A stretch of 34,105 bases of DNA from a virus. The position numbers were made by a program, and so were the translations under genes. The stretch's first letter is position 1. Every line of letters starts with the position of its first letter. Positions 1 to 8,803 of the stretch are shown one piece after another. The notes below the pieces were generated by a model. The model saw nothing but the letters and a program-made list of their open reading frames with translations. It was not told the origin of the DNA and did not search any database. Where the stretch lies: positions 1-34,105 of the IMG/VR virus record IMGVR_UViG_3300037245_000350. One strand, written 5' to 3'.

Positions 1-55
1 ACCCTCATTTTTATCGTGCATAAATAGGGAACAGTAAGGACAGACAAGGTAGACA

Positions 56-493
56 ATGGCAAAAGGCAGACCAAAGAAACCGACAAGCGTATTGAAGTTG
101 CAGGGGACGCTCCAGAAGTGCCGCCGTAACGACGATGAGCCTATGCCGGATGTGGTCATCCCTGATGCCCCTAAGTTCTTGAAGAAAGAGGCTTTGCGGG
201 AGTGGAACCGGATCGCTCCTTTGCTGGCTAAGAAGAAATGTTTGACCGAATGGGATCGAAGTTTACTTGCTTGCTACTGCCAGGAGTGGGGCAAGTATGT
301 GATGATAAATAAGACTTTCAATACTGACGTTGGTGTCGTGAACATGCTCAGGGAATCGACAACTTTACTCAAGAATATCAAGATAATAGCCGTTGAGTTT
401 GGCATGACGCCCGCCAGTAGGACTAATTTAAGTATGGGCAAGACAGATACTAATAATGCTTTTGCAGCGTTAATGAATAGGAAAAAGGCTTAA
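56..493 (+). CDS. terS: Terminase small subunit, P27 family
   Basis: 145 aa. The small terminase recognises the phage genome end and recruits the large subunit for packaging. The N-terminus is basic (MAKGRPKKP, usual for this family). A helical middle follows, and residues around 113-122 read EFGMTPASRT, the conserved P27-family signature (EFG-TPASR). It is the first gene of the head module, with an AAGG ribosome site 5 bases before the ATG. The stop overlaps the large terminase start (TAATG). About 55 bases lie upstream to the window edge; no clear promoter is seen there. Family assignment is by motif recall. Confidence 0.9.
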   Translation: MAKGRPKKPTSVLKLQGTLQKCRRNDDEPMPDVVIPDAPKFLKKEALREWNRIAPLLAKKKCLTEWDRSLLACYCQEWGKYVMINKTFNTDVGVVNMLRESTTLLKNIKIIAVEFGMTPASRTNLSMGKTDTNNAFAALMNRKKA

Positions 494-2313
494 TGGTAGC
501 AGTTGAGACACAATGCAGGTCAGAGGCGATAGTTCACAAGTACATTGATGATGTGCTTGATGGTACAATCCCCGCCTGTAAATATCTCAAGCTTGCGGCC
601 CGGAGACACCTTGACGACTTAGTTGATGGACATGAAAGGGACTTGCTTTTCGATCCCGCTGCAGGTCAGACCGTTATTGATTTTGTTGAAATGCTCAAAC
701 ACAGCAAGGGTAAGTGGGCCGGTCAGAATTTCATATTGGAACCATGGCAGCAGTTTATATTCTGGGTTGCCTTTGGTTGGATGATGAAAGACGAAGACGG
801 TGACGGTTATGTGAGGCGGTTTAATACCATTTACCAGGAAGTGGCAAGGAAGAACGGTAAGTCTACGCAGGTAGCGGGATTAGGGCTTTACGGGTTGGGC
901 TTCGATGGTGAGGGTGGCTCTGAGATATATTCGGTAGCAACCAAAGAAGCCCAGGCAATGCTCACGCTTACCGAAGCACAGCGAATGACAAGGAAGTCTG
1001 ACTATCTTGGTGGCACAGCTGCCGTTCACAAAAAGAGTATAACAATAGAAGATATGGATGCAACATGGAAGCCCCTAGGGAGGGATTCTAAAAATGAAGA
1101 TGGCTTGAATCCCCATATGATTTTAGTGGATGAGTTCCATGCTCACCCGGATCGTTCCTTACTTGAGGTTACTGACTCTGCGATAGGCTCACGAAGTCAA
1201 GCGATGATATATATCATTACGACTGCCGGCTTTAATGTACAGTCTCCTTGTTATTACGAGAGGGATTACGTCATTAAAGTCCTTGAGGGTTCCGTTGAAG
1301 ATGACACGTATTTTGGAGTAATATACACCCTCGATAGAGATGAAAACACTGGCGAATTGATAGACGACTGGAAAGATCCCGCTGTTTGGATTAAAGCTAA
1401 TCCTAACTATGGCGTTTCACTCTACAAAAAAGACATGAAGCGGATGTGCAATAAGGCCGCCAATGATCCCGCCGCTGTGAATAACTTCCTTACTAAGCGT
1501 ATGAACGTATGGACTACTCAGGTGACACGATTCTTCAATATGGAGAAATGGAACACATGTCCTTACTTCTGGAAAGGCGAATCTCTTGATGCAAAGACAT
1601 GTAGGGATGTAATGAATGTTAAATCTCTTAACATCAAGATACTTAGTTTCTTACATGAAGAAACAGCCAAGGCATTGATTGGTGAGGAATGTTTTATCGG
1701 CGTTGATCTTGCATCAAAAGAAGATATATGTGCTGTTGTTGCTATATTCCCTCGCCCTGACGGGCAGATTATTATACATCCTAAGTTTTATTGCCCGACA
1801 GAAGGAGCTAAGGAAAGATCTAAAAAGCACAGGGTTCCTTATCTCATGTGGAGCGACGCAGGGTTCTTGAAGCTGACCGATGGAACTAGTGCTGACTACG
1901 ATTACATCAAGAAGGATATACAATCCATGTTTTCTGATTTCGATGTCAAGAAAATAGCCTTTGACGTATGGAACTCAAGGCATATGCTGAATCAATTAGT
2001 GATAGATGGATTGCCACTCAAGAAGGTTATAGAGTTCGGCCAATCTACGGGTAATTTCACTGAACCAACGAAGACATTATCTGCATTAGTGAACGCTAGG
2101 AAGATAACTCACAACTCAAATCCAGTATTGAAATGGATGGCGTCGAATACTGCTGTTTTTACAGACGGCAATGATAACAAGAAGCCCATGAAAAACAAAT
2201 CATCTGAAAAGATTGACGGAATTGTCGCCGCTCTCATGGCTTTAGGTGTATCCTTAATTGAACCCGGCGCACAAGAATCTGTTTATGAAAAACGTGGACT
2301 AGTAATTCTATGA
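493..2313 (+). CDS. terL: Terminase large subunit (HK97-type, Terminase_1)
   Basis: 606 aa. This is the ATPase and nuclease of the DNA packaging motor. The Walker A region is ARKNGKST at residues 118-125, the form typical of the Terminase_1 family. Walker B is MILVDEF at 209-215, with catalytic E214. The RNase H-like nuclease domain opens with FIGVDLAS, where D405 is a likely metal ligand, and ends near KIDGIVAALMAL. It is slightly longer than the usual 550-580 aa. The ATG overlaps the small subunit stop, and its end overlaps the portal start by 4 bases, so the three are translationally coupled. Confidence 0.95.
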   Translation: MVAVETQCRSEAIVHKYIDDVLDGTIPACKYLKLAARRHLDDLVDGHERDLLFDPAAGQTVIDFVEMLKHSKGKWAGQNFILEPWQQFIFWVAFGWMMKDEDGDGYVRRFNTIYQEVARKNGKSTQVAGLGLYGLGFDGEGGSEIYSVATKEAQAMLTLTEAQRMTRKSDYLGGTAAVHKKSITIEDMDATWKPLGRDSKNEDGLNPHMILVDEFHAHPDRSLLEVTDSAIGSRSQAMIYIITTAGFNVQSPCYYERDYVIKVLEGSVEDDTYFGVIYTLDRDENTGELIDDWKDPAVWIKANPNYGVSLYKKDMKRMCNKAANDPAAVNNFLTKRMNVWTTQVTRFFNMEKWNTCPYFWKGESLDAKTCRDVMNVKSLNIKILSFLHEETAKALIGEECFIGVDLASKEDICAVVAIFPRPDGQIIIHPKFYCPTEGAKERSKKHRVPYLMWSDAGFLKLTDGTSADYDYIKKDIQSMFSDFDVKKIAFDVWNSRHMLNQLVIDGLPLKKVIEFGQSTGNFTEPTKTLSALVNARKITHNSNPVLKWMASNTAVFTDGNDNKKPMKNKSSEKIDGIVAALMALGVSLIEPGAQESVYEKRGLVIL

Positions 2314-3857
2314 CAAATTTTATAAAAAAAGCATTGAAGTCAATTGGTGGCTGGGCTATACGGGCATCCGGTAGCGTTCAGGCAGGCTGGCATTCTGTAT
2401 TGTCAGGCACTTTCCGTAATACGTCTGATGAGCCAGTAAATAACCAGACGGCTCTTACCGTATCAGGCTTGTACGCTTGTGTTAGGAACGTGTCTGAGGA
2501 CATTGGCAAGCTCCCTATTAAGTTGTTCCGTAAGGATGGATCTAGTCGGTTCGAGGTTACTGACCACCCGGCCGTAAGATTATTGCAGTTTCAGCCTAAC
2601 CCAGAAATGGACGCCATGAGCCTTCGGGAAACCATGAACGCTCAGGCTATGGGATGGGGTAACGCTTATGCGGAGATACAGAGAGACGTTGCTGGTAATC
2701 CTGTCGCTATTTGGCCGCTCCGTCCTGACCGTGTTACGATCCACAGGGATAGAACGACAAGTAGGATGTTTTATACGGTAACTACTGACGACGGTAAGAC
2801 TTCTGATATATTCTCCAAAGACATTTTGCATATTCATGGACTTGGTTTCGATGGGATATGCGGGTATAACATTGTCCAGCTTGCGAGCCAGACGGTCGGT
2901 GCTGCGATTGCGATGGATAAGTTTGCAGGCGCTTACTTTGCCAATGGAATGCACCAGACCGGGAACATTGAGCACCCCCTTACTCTTTCCACTCAAGCAC
3001 AGGGCAGGCTCAAGAAACAATTAGATGCTGACTATAACGGAGCAGAAAAGGCTCATCAAACGCTTATTCTTGAAGAGGGTATGAAGTTTGTTAGTAACGT
3101 GATCGATCCAAAGGCAAGCCAGATGATTGAGACAAGGCATTTCTCTGTGATAGAGTTCTGCCGTTGGATGCGTATTCCGCCGCACAAGGTCGCTGACTTA
3201 ACGAAGTCGGCTTTCAGTAACATTGAACAGCAGAACATTGATTACGTTCAGGACGGCATTACTGGGTGGTGTAAGCGGTGGGAGCTTGCTTTGTGGTCTA
3301 AGCTGTTGAGCGAGCAGGATAAGCGAGACGGTTTGTTCTTTTCTCATATAGTAGAAGGTATGCTACGTGGCGATATTAAAACAAGGTCTGAGGCGTATAA
3401 TAAGTTCTGGAATATGGGCGTAATGTCTATAAATGAAATCAGGGGATTAGAAAACATGAATCCCATCGACGGTGGTGATACCCACTTCGTACCGATGAAC
3501 TTTCAGTCATTAGAGAACGCAGAAAATAATACACAGACAAACGCGGTAATAGATGATATATCATCGAGACTTGCCAGACGTGAGATAAAGGAACTTGAAA
3601 AGCGGGTGAAACATGCGGCATCTGATATGCCGAGGTTTAAGGCGTGGTTGGATGAATTTTACGGTAAGCATGACAGTTTTATAACTGAATCTATTGGCCT
3701 TCTATGTTTTAATACGGGTATAAGTATAAATATTGATATGCTCTCGCTTAAGTTGGTCATGGAGGCAACCAATAACCCAATAGCGATACTTGAAGACCGA
3801 AAAGATAAACACGAAGATTACATAGCAAATAACTTACGGAGCTATTATGAAAATTGA
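2310..3857 (+). CDS. Portal protein, HK97 family
   Basis: 515 aa. The portal forms the dodecameric ring at one capsid vertex through which DNA passes. The N-terminal half carries the family core, including ALTVSGLYACVRNVSEDIG (about residues 48-66), and the body matches the HK97-type portal throughout, including PPHKVADLTKSAFSNIEQQ. Unlike the shorter 400-430 aa members, it has an extra C-terminal stretch of about 100 residues after the IDGGD segment, with no recognisable domain. ATGA overlap with the terminase; its end overlaps the protease start by 11 bases. Confidence 0.93.
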   Translation: MTNFIKKALKSIGGWAIRASGSVQAGWHSVLSGTFRNTSDEPVNNQTALTVSGLYACVRNVSEDIGKLPIKLFRKDGSSRFEVTDHPAVRLLQFQPNPEMDAMSLRETMNAQAMGWGNAYAEIQRDVAGNPVAIWPLRPDRVTIHRDRTTSRMFYTVTTDDGKTSDIFSKDILHIHGLGFDGICGYNIVQLASQTVGAAIAMDKFAGAYFANGMHQTGNIEHPLTLSTQAQGRLKKQLDADYNGAEKAHQTLILEEGMKFVSNVIDPKASQMIETRHFSVIEFCRWMRIPPHKVADLTKSAFSNIEQQNIDYVQDGITGWCKRWELALWSKLLSEQDKRDGLFFSHIVEGMLRGDIKTRSEAYNKFWNMGVMSINEIRGLENMNPIDGGDTHFVPMNFQSLENAENNTQTNAVIDDISSRLARREIKELEKRVKHAASDMPRFKAWLDEFYGKHDSFITESIGLLCFNTGISINIDMLSLKLVMEATNNPIAILEDRKDKHEDYIANNLRSYYEN

Positions 3858-4710
3858 AAACTGGCAGTTTGAAGGTGACATATTCAATCTTATGCCCGAC
3901 AAGATAAACGATATTGTCTCTCGCCGAGAAATGGCCATCATTGACGGCATTGACATTGAGGACGCGATAAACCGCAGGGCTACGAAATTTAAGAACGTAT
4001 CCGGCAAGGTGGTCACTATTCCGTTGCATGGGTTTATATCTCATAAGGCTACGATATGGTCTGCGATGGGATTTGAAACATCCTCAGAGACTTTCGGTAT
4101 TTGGATGGACAGCCTTGTAAATAATGGCGACGTTGGTGCAATCGTGATCGATGTTGATTCTCCAGGTGGTACAGCTTTGGGATTGTCCGGTGTGTCTGAA
4201 AAAATATTCTCAATGCGTGGCAAGAAGCCCATTATCGCGGTAGTTAACGACATGATGGCTTCGGCTGCATACTTTATCGGCTCGGCTGCTGACGAGATCG
4301 TAGCAGACCCTGACGCCATGACAGGCTGCATTGGCACGATAATGATGCATATGGATCATTCTAAGTTCCTTGAGAATCTAGGCGTTAAAGCCACTGTTAT
4401 TAAGTCGAGCAAGTTTAAAGGCGAAGGCAATCCGTTCGAGCCCCTTACTGATGAAGCGAAAGAGGACATGCAAAGAACTGTTGATGAGTTTGGTGACTCA
4501 TTCAATGCCGCTGTTGCAAGGAACAGGGGGACTAGTATTGCGGACGTAAAACAAAACTTTGGTCAGGGCCGTTGCTTCATGCCTACTCAAGCAAAGAGCG
4601 TTGGTATGATTGACCGCATCGCCACGATGGAAAATGTAATCAAAGACTTAATGCCGAAAGGCAAAAGTAAGTCAAGGGCGAAATCCGAACTTGACCTTTT
4701 AACTGTTTGA
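3847..4710 (+). CDS. Head maturation protease, S49 (SppA-like) family
   Basis: 287 aa. Predicted prohead protease that removes the scaffold (delta) domain of the capsid protein. The fold is ClpP/crotonase-like: the IDVDSPGG strand-turn, then MMASAAYF with nucleophile S139 and a likely catalytic Lys at about K191 in KFKGEGNPF, matching the SppA Ser-Lys dyad. The first 70 residues are a lead-in before the protease core. It sits between portal and capsid genes, the standard HK97-like place. The start overlaps the portal end and is preceded by ACGGAG about 6 bases upstream. Confidence 0.9.
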   Translation: MKIENWQFEGDIFNLMPDKINDIVSRREMAIIDGIDIEDAINRRATKFKNVSGKVVTIPLHGFISHKATIWSAMGFETSSETFGIWMDSLVNNGDVGAIVIDVDSPGGTALGLSGVSEKIFSMRGKKPIIAVVNDMMASAAYFIGSAADEIVADPDAMTGCIGTIMMHMDHSKFLENLGVKATVIKSSKFKGEGNPFEPLTDEAKEDMQRTVDEFGDSFNAAVARNRGTSIADVKQNFGQGRCFMPTQAKSVGMIDRIATMENVIKDLMPKGKSKSRAKSELDLLTV

Positions 4711-4717
4711 TGTATCA

Positions 4718-4727
4718 GGCTTAAGCC
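4718..4727. promoter_or_regulatory. Perfect palindrome in the capsid-gene leader
   Basis: GGCTTAAGCC is a perfect 10-bp palindrome in the 66-base gap between the protease and the major capsid gene. The rest of the gap is very AT-rich up to an AGGA ribosome site. It could be an mRNA-stabilising hairpin or a protein site; nothing in the sequence decides. Confidence 0.3.
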
Positions 4728-4776
4728 GGTATGCGGACGGAAACATAAATATTATTTTAATTAGGAATTATTCAAA

Positions 4777-6207
4777 ATGGATAAATTAACAAAACTAAAG
4801 AATGCGTATCAGGTGTGTGTTGATGATATGCAGACCCTTCTCGACGGTTCGGAAGATGTGTTGTCTGCCGACCAACAGGAGAAGTTTGATGCTTTGCAGG
4901 AAAAAGCTACTGGACTTAAGGCTCAAGTTGCTAATTACGAACAACTTGCAAAAGACAAGGCAGTAGCAGACCGAATCGTTGCATCTCCTGATGTACTGCC
5001 CCGGCAGACCGCAGCCGACAAGACTGTACTGGACGACCCTACAAACGTTAAGCAGGAAAGCCTTATCAAGATACCTGCAAAGTGTAACCGATGGGCTGGT
5101 AGGCTTCATAGCTTCAAAGGCCCTGACGCAGACGTACTTGCCTACAAAGCGGGCATGTGGTTCGCGGCAACTCTTTGCGGTAATAGATTTGCACAGAAGT
5201 TCTGTGCTACTCACGGTATCACCACAAGTTTTACTGAGTTTGGCGGCGGATCAGTTGATTCTCTCTATCAAGAGGGCGTAAACACTCAGGGCGGCTATCT
5301 TGTTTTTGATGAACTCGAAACGGCTATCATTCGTCTCGTCGAGGAATACGGTATTGTCAGACGTATTATGAAAAACGTACCAATGATGGGTGATACTAAG
5401 ATCACAAACCGACGCACAGGTGGACTAACTGCGTTCTTTGTTGGTGAAGGTGAGCAGATCGGCACAAGTACCGGCTCATGGGATCAGATTAAACTGATCG
5501 CTAAGAAGCTGGCGGCTATCGCAGTTGGAACTAATGAAGTCCAGAGTGACGCCATTATTTCTATCATCGACGATATTGTTCGCGAAATTGCCCTTGCTAT
5601 GGCTATCAAAGAAGATCTCGTTGGCTTCCAAGGTGACGGCGAATCGACATCTGGCGGGATCACTGGTGTAGTTACTCGTCTTTCTGATTTGAATGGTGTT
5701 GATGATGGTGGTGGGCTGATCTTGTCTGCCAATAACACGTATGCCGAGATCTCCGACGCGGAGTTGACTAAAGTTGTTGGTCAGGTTCCTAACTTCCCAG
5801 GCTTAATGCCAGAGTGGTATTGTTCTAAGCCGTTCTTCTATCAGGTAATGTCGAGACTTACCCGTGCAGCTGGCGGTGTTGACGCTATGCAGATGGGTGA
5901 TAAGACGCGTATGCAGTACGCTGGTTATCCTGTGAACTGGACTTCCGGAACCGCAACAATGCCAGTGACAGCGGCTAACAGTCAGATTTCTTGCCTGTTT
6001 GGTGATATGCGTATGGCTGCTCAGTTCGGTGATCGTGCTGGTATTACAATCGCACAGACCACCGAGGCAACTGTTGGATCGACAAGCACGTTCGATACTG
6101 ACTCGTTTGCTGTTCGTGGTATTGAGCGTTTCGACATCAATGTTCACGATGTCGGTTCTGCAAGTGCAGCCGGTCCTGTAGTCGGGCTTATTCTGGCATC
6201 TAGTTAA
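4777..6207 (+). CDS. Major capsid protein, HK97 fold
   Basis: 476 aa. Shell protein. Residues 1-70 are a charged helical segment (KLTKLKNAY, QEKFDALQEKATGLKAQVAN) typical of the delta/scaffold domain that the upstream protease removes. The mature body begins around residue 110-130. It contains the usual HK97 landmarks: NTQGGYLVFDE at the start of the N-arm/E-loop, an acidic EYGIVRRIMKNVPM helix, and a long P and A domain ending VHDVGSASAAGPVVGLILAS. AGGA lies 9 bases before the ATG. Position after portal and protease supports the call. Confidence 0.95.
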   Translation: MDKLTKLKNAYQVCVDDMQTLLDGSEDVLSADQQEKFDALQEKATGLKAQVANYEQLAKDKAVADRIVASPDVLPRQTAADKTVLDDPTNVKQESLIKIPAKCNRWAGRLHSFKGPDADVLAYKAGMWFAATLCGNRFAQKFCATHGITTSFTEFGGGSVDSLYQEGVNTQGGYLVFDELETAIIRLVEEYGIVRRIMKNVPMMGDTKITNRRTGGLTAFFVGEGEQIGTSTGSWDQIKLIAKKLAAIAVGTNEVQSDAIISIIDDIVREIALAMAIKEDLVGFQGDGESTSGGITGVVTRLSDLNGVDDGGGLILSANNTYAEISDAELTKVVGQVPNFPGLMPEWYCSKPFFYQVMSRLTRAAGGVDAMQMGDKTRMQYAGYPVNWTSGTATMPVTAANSQISCLFGDMRMAAQFGDRAGITIAQTTEATVGSTSTFDTDSFAVRGIERFDINVHDVGSASAAGPVVGLILASS

Positions 6208-6212
6208 TCGTA

Positions 6213-6231
6213 AATTTAACTTGAAAGGTTA
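6213..6231 (+). promoter_or_regulatory. Small hairpin holding the ribosome site in its loop
   Basis: TTTAAC and GTTAAA form a 6-bp inverted repeat around the sequence TTGAAAG, which carries part of the AAAGG ribosome site of the following gene (ATG at 6236). It may present or modulate the site. It is short and AT-rich, so chance is possible. Confidence 0.3.
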
Positions 6232-6235
6232 AAAC

Positions 6236-6760
6236 ATGATAAATGCAAATGAAGGTAAAACCGCAATTTCTCCGGGAATTGCCGTAACTAATGATACCGC
6301 TTTACACACGTTGGACCTTGTTACTAAGGGCAGCGATCAGCTTAATGTGTATATCACTTGTGGTACTCACAACTCGGCTACGGAAGCTATCGACACCGTA
6401 AGCGTCTACGAAAGTGACACTGTTACACAGGCCACTAACATGGAACTGATCGCCGCACTGTCAAGCGGTACAGCAACCAGTACGTCGGCAAGTAACATCT
6501 TGCCAACTGCTGCTGTTATGGCTCTTGGCGGGGTTATTCAGGAACTCCAAATCGACTTGCGGAAACGTAAAAAGTATGTCGGTATTGCGGTTGTATCAGG
6601 CGCAGTCGCTGCTGGATGCTCTATAAGCACCCTTGCAAGACTAACCCGCAATGAGCAGTCTGCTGATTCGGCGGCTCAGAAAGACCAGGAAGATTTGGGT
6701 GCAACCAATGTAAGCGGTTGTATGCAGGTCATTACGGTCGGTACACCAGTTGTAACTTAA
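6236..6760 (+). CDS. Uncharacterised head-region protein, possibly a capsid decoration protein
   Basis: 174 aa, directly after the major capsid gene and preceded by AAAGG at 7 bases. Rich in Thr, Ala, Ser and Val, with alternating polar and hydrophobic residues, which suggests a beta-sandwich. A basic patch RKRKK lies near residue 110-114, then a Gly/Ala-rich strand, and the C-terminus is TVGTPVVT. No signal peptide or membrane segment. No family is recognised. Position immediately after the capsid gene is where decoration or cement proteins often lie (inference). A strong stem-loop follows the gene, so it may end the abundant capsid mRNA. Confidence 0.6.
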   Translation: MINANEGKTAISPGIAVTNDTALHTLDLVTKGSDQLNVYITCGTHNSATEAIDTVSVYESDTVTQATNMELIAALSSGTATSTSASNILPTAAVMALGGVIQELQIDLRKRKKYVGIAVVSGAVAAGCSISTLARLTRNEQSADSAAQKDQEDLGATNVSGCMQVITVGTPVVT

Positions 6761-6762
6761 AA

Positions 6763-6855
6763 TCCTTTATCTTGTTTCGGCAAGAGCGGTGGTCTGGCAT
6801 CGGGTCAGGCCACCTTTAAAGGATGTTGAATAAAAGAAAGTCACAAGATAAAGGA
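6763..6855 (+). promoter_or_regulatory. 13-bp perfect inverted repeat sequestering a ribosome binding site
   Basis: TCCTTTATCTTGT (6763-6775) is the exact reverse complement of ACAAGATAAAGGA (6843-6855). The right arm contains the AAAGGA ribosome site of the methyltransferase-glycosyltransferase gene, whose ATG is 9 bases further on. The helix would enclose a second 9-bp hairpin (6788-6814). A copy of TAAAGGA at 6817-6823 offers a 7-bp alternative partner for the left arm, so two states are possible. Probable translational control element. Confidence 0.65.
6788..6817 (+). terminator. Stem-loop, possible partial terminator after the capsid genes
   Basis: GGTGGTCTG (6788-6796) pairs with CAGGCCACC (6806-6814) with one G-U pair, giving a 9-bp stem and 9-base loop, followed only by TTT then AAA. 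The weak U-tract argues for a leaky terminator or an mRNA-end stabiliser rather than a full stop. It is nested within the 6763-6855 inverted repeat. Confidence 0.5.
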
Positions 6856-6864
6856 AAATAAATT

Positions 6865-8046
6865 ATGCTTAAACTAAACCTCGGATCGGGGAAACTAAAA
6901 CTAAAAGGCTTTGAGAACATCGACAAGATGTACGGAACCAGTGTGTTCCCACTTGATTACGATTCAGGCGAGGTAGATGAAATCTACGCCTCTCATATCC
7001 TCGAACATTTCGGCAAGCATGAAACCGCAAAGGTGCTTCGTGATTGGGTAGACAAACTCCGTCCGGGTGGCGTGCTGAAGATTGCCGTACCTGACTTCGA
7101 TATAATCTCAAAGGCTTATGTTGACCAGCAAAAAATGGACCATTCGCCAAATGATTTAATTATGGGCGGACAGACAGACGAAAATGACTTCCATAAGACT
7201 ATTTTTAATAAGACCGTATTAACGCAACTATTAGAGCAAGCCGGATTGTCCGACATTCGCGTGTGGGAATCACAGATTAAGGATTGTGCGTCCATGCCGA
7301 TAAGCCTGAATCTTGCCGGTACAAAACCCGGCGGGCTTGAAACAAAGATACAGTGTGTGATGACGCTACCCAGGTTGGGCTTTACGGCGAACTTGACCGC
7401 CGCTGCTACAATAATGCCAAAACTCGGCATAGCCGTTCAAACGGCAACAGGCGTATTTTGGGGCCAAAAACTATCGAGATTGATTGATAGATACCTCAAT
7501 GACGGGACTGAGTACATTATTACAATGGACTACGATACGATGTTCCACGAAAACCACGTAAGAAGATTGATACAGTTAATGGGAGAAAATCCAGAAGTGG
7601 ACTGTATCATTCCGGTACAGGTTAAACGCGAAAACAAAACCCCGATGTTTGCTGCTGTCGACGAAAACGGCGATTGGCGTGATGTTCCATTGACTGAGTT
7701 TGAGGACGAACTCGTGCAGGTAGCGACCGGGCATTTCGGGCTTACGATTTTCCGCGTATCTGCTTTTCAGGGGCTCAAGAAGCCGTGGTTCTTGGCTCAT
7801 CCAAACGAGGATGGCGATTGGGGCGAAGGCCGGATAGATGAAGACATTCATTTCTGGCACAACTTCTACGAAGAAGGTCGGAAAGCCTGCCTTGCGACAA
7901 GTATAATGATCGGTCACTTGCAGATGATGTGCACGTTCCCCGGCCCAGCAAGAAAAGGATTTATACCAGAGCATTATTACATGAATCAGCTAGATAGCGG
8001 GCAATGGCCGGAACATTGCATACCTAAAATAGAACTTAAGAAATAA
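6865..8046 (+). CDS. Fusion of SAM methyltransferase and GT-A glycosyltransferase
   Basis: 393 aa with two domains. Residues 1 to about 150 are a class I SAM-dependent methyltransferase: LNLGSGK (SAM-binding loop, residues 4-10), ASHILEHF, then LRPGGVLKIAVPDFD, as in small predicted methyltransferases. From about residue 160 the protein looks like a GT-A glycosyltransferase: CVMTLPRLG start, MDYDTMF with a DxD-type D222/D224 for the metal-sugar nucleotide, an acidic DEDIHFWHNF near 325-334, and IGHLQ. It lies between capsid and connector genes, so a virion protein is a plausible target (inference). Its ribosome site is buried in a 13-bp inverted repeat. Confidence 0.75.
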   Translation: MLKLNLGSGKLKLKGFENIDKMYGTSVFPLDYDSGEVDEIYASHILEHFGKHETAKVLRDWVDKLRPGGVLKIAVPDFDIISKAYVDQQKMDHSPNDLIMGGQTDENDFHKTIFNKTVLTQLLEQAGLSDIRVWESQIKDCASMPISLNLAGTKPGGLETKIQCVMTLPRLGFTANLTAAATIMPKLGIAVQTATGVFWGQKLSRLIDRYLNDGTEYIITMDYDTMFHENHVRRLIQLMGENPEVDCIIPVQVKRENKTPMFAAVDENGDWRDVPLTEFEDELVQVATGHFGLTIFRVSAFQGLKKPWFLAHPNEDGDWGEGRIDEDIHFWHNFYEEGRKACLATSIMIGHLQMMCTFPGPARKGFIPEHYYMNQLDSGQWPEHCIPKIELKK

Positions 8047-8064
8047 CTTTAATAAAGGTGTATT

Positions 8065-8241
8065 ATGAAAATCAAAATAACAGACAAAAAGAGTAGTTTG
8101 GTAGTTGGTAGAGTATACGACTTATGCGACATGGCCGCAAATCATCTTATTAGTAAACGTTTCGCAGTTCTCGTGGTAGATAAAGCAACGGAACCCGTAA
8201 CAGACAAGAAAGAAAAAACCGATGCACCGAAAACCAAATAA
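8065..8241 (+). CDS. Small basic protein, unknown function
   Basis: 58 aa (MKIKITDKKS...). AAAGG lies 7 bases before the ATG. The first 40 residues look like a small beta fold (KSSLVVGRVYDL, KRFAVLVVDK); the tail is a run of Lys, Thr and Asp without structure. Short proteins of this type often sit just before the gp6-like connector gene in HK97-type phages. It overlaps the next gene by 20 bases, so its own tail codes in two frames. No function is claimed. Confidence 0.65.
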   Translation: MKIKITDKKSSLVVGRVYDLCDMAANHLISKRFAVLVVDKATEPVTDKKEKTDAPKTK

Positions 8242-8803
8242 ATCTGTCAATATTAAGACTAAGCCAACCACAGAGCCGATCACGCTCGAAGAGGCAAAGG
8301 CCCAGCTTAATGTAACTTGTGACGCTGACGATGATTATATCGAAACGCTGATAACGGTAGCTAGGACATACGCAGAGCAGTTCCAGAACCGTAGTTATAT
8401 TACGCAGACTTTGGAGTTGCGGATGGATTGCTTCCCCGCGTACTTGATCGAATTACCGCGTCCGCCGTCTATCTCTCTTACGTCGATAAAATATATCGAT
8501 ACTAATGGTGACGTACAAACGTTGGACAGTTCAAAATACACGACTGACTTCAATAGCTACGTCGCGAGATTAGTCCCGGCATTCAATGAGGTATGGCCGA
8601 CAACGCGAAGGGTAATCGACGCGGTTACAATTGAATACCAGGCGGGCTACGGGGCAGCTTCGGATGTTCCTGAGACGATTAAGCAGGCGATACGCCTTAT
8701 GATTGGTGAATGGTATCTGTATAGAGAGGCAATAATCAACGGTACTATAAATAAGATACCGTTCGGGGTAGATGCCTTGTTAACTTTAGAAAAGGTTTAT
8801 TGA
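8222..8803 (+). CDS. Head-tail connector, gp6-like
   Basis: 193 aa. Likely forms the ring under the portal. Recognisable gp6-like core: ITLEEAKAQLNV (about 20-31), DDDYIETLITVARTYAEQFQNRSYITQTLEL (34-64), then the PRPPSISLTSIKYID segment and the C-terminal IKQAIRLMIGEWYLYREA helix. All are typical of the phage connector family (HK97 gp6/SPP1 gp15 type). The start lies inside the preceding small gene; the stop overlaps the next ATG in TGATG. A start further in is possible, since the first 18 residues are not part of the conserved fold. Confidence 0.88.
   Translation: MHRKPNKSVNIKTKPTTEPITLEEAKAQLNVTCDADDDYIETLITVARTYAEQFQNRSYITQTLELRMDCFPAYLIELPRPPSISLTSIKYIDTNGDVQTLDSSKYTTDFNSYVARLVPAFNEVWPTTRRVIDAVTIEYQAGYGAASDVPETIKQAIRLMIGEWYLYREAIINGTINKIPFGVDALLTLEKVY

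Noticed and set aside
15-4760. Weak likenesses of the AGTATAAATA box at about 15-33 and 4736-4756
   Set aside because: Only the AT core matches; no stem-loop with the CTCGTTG loop follows, so not counted as copies.
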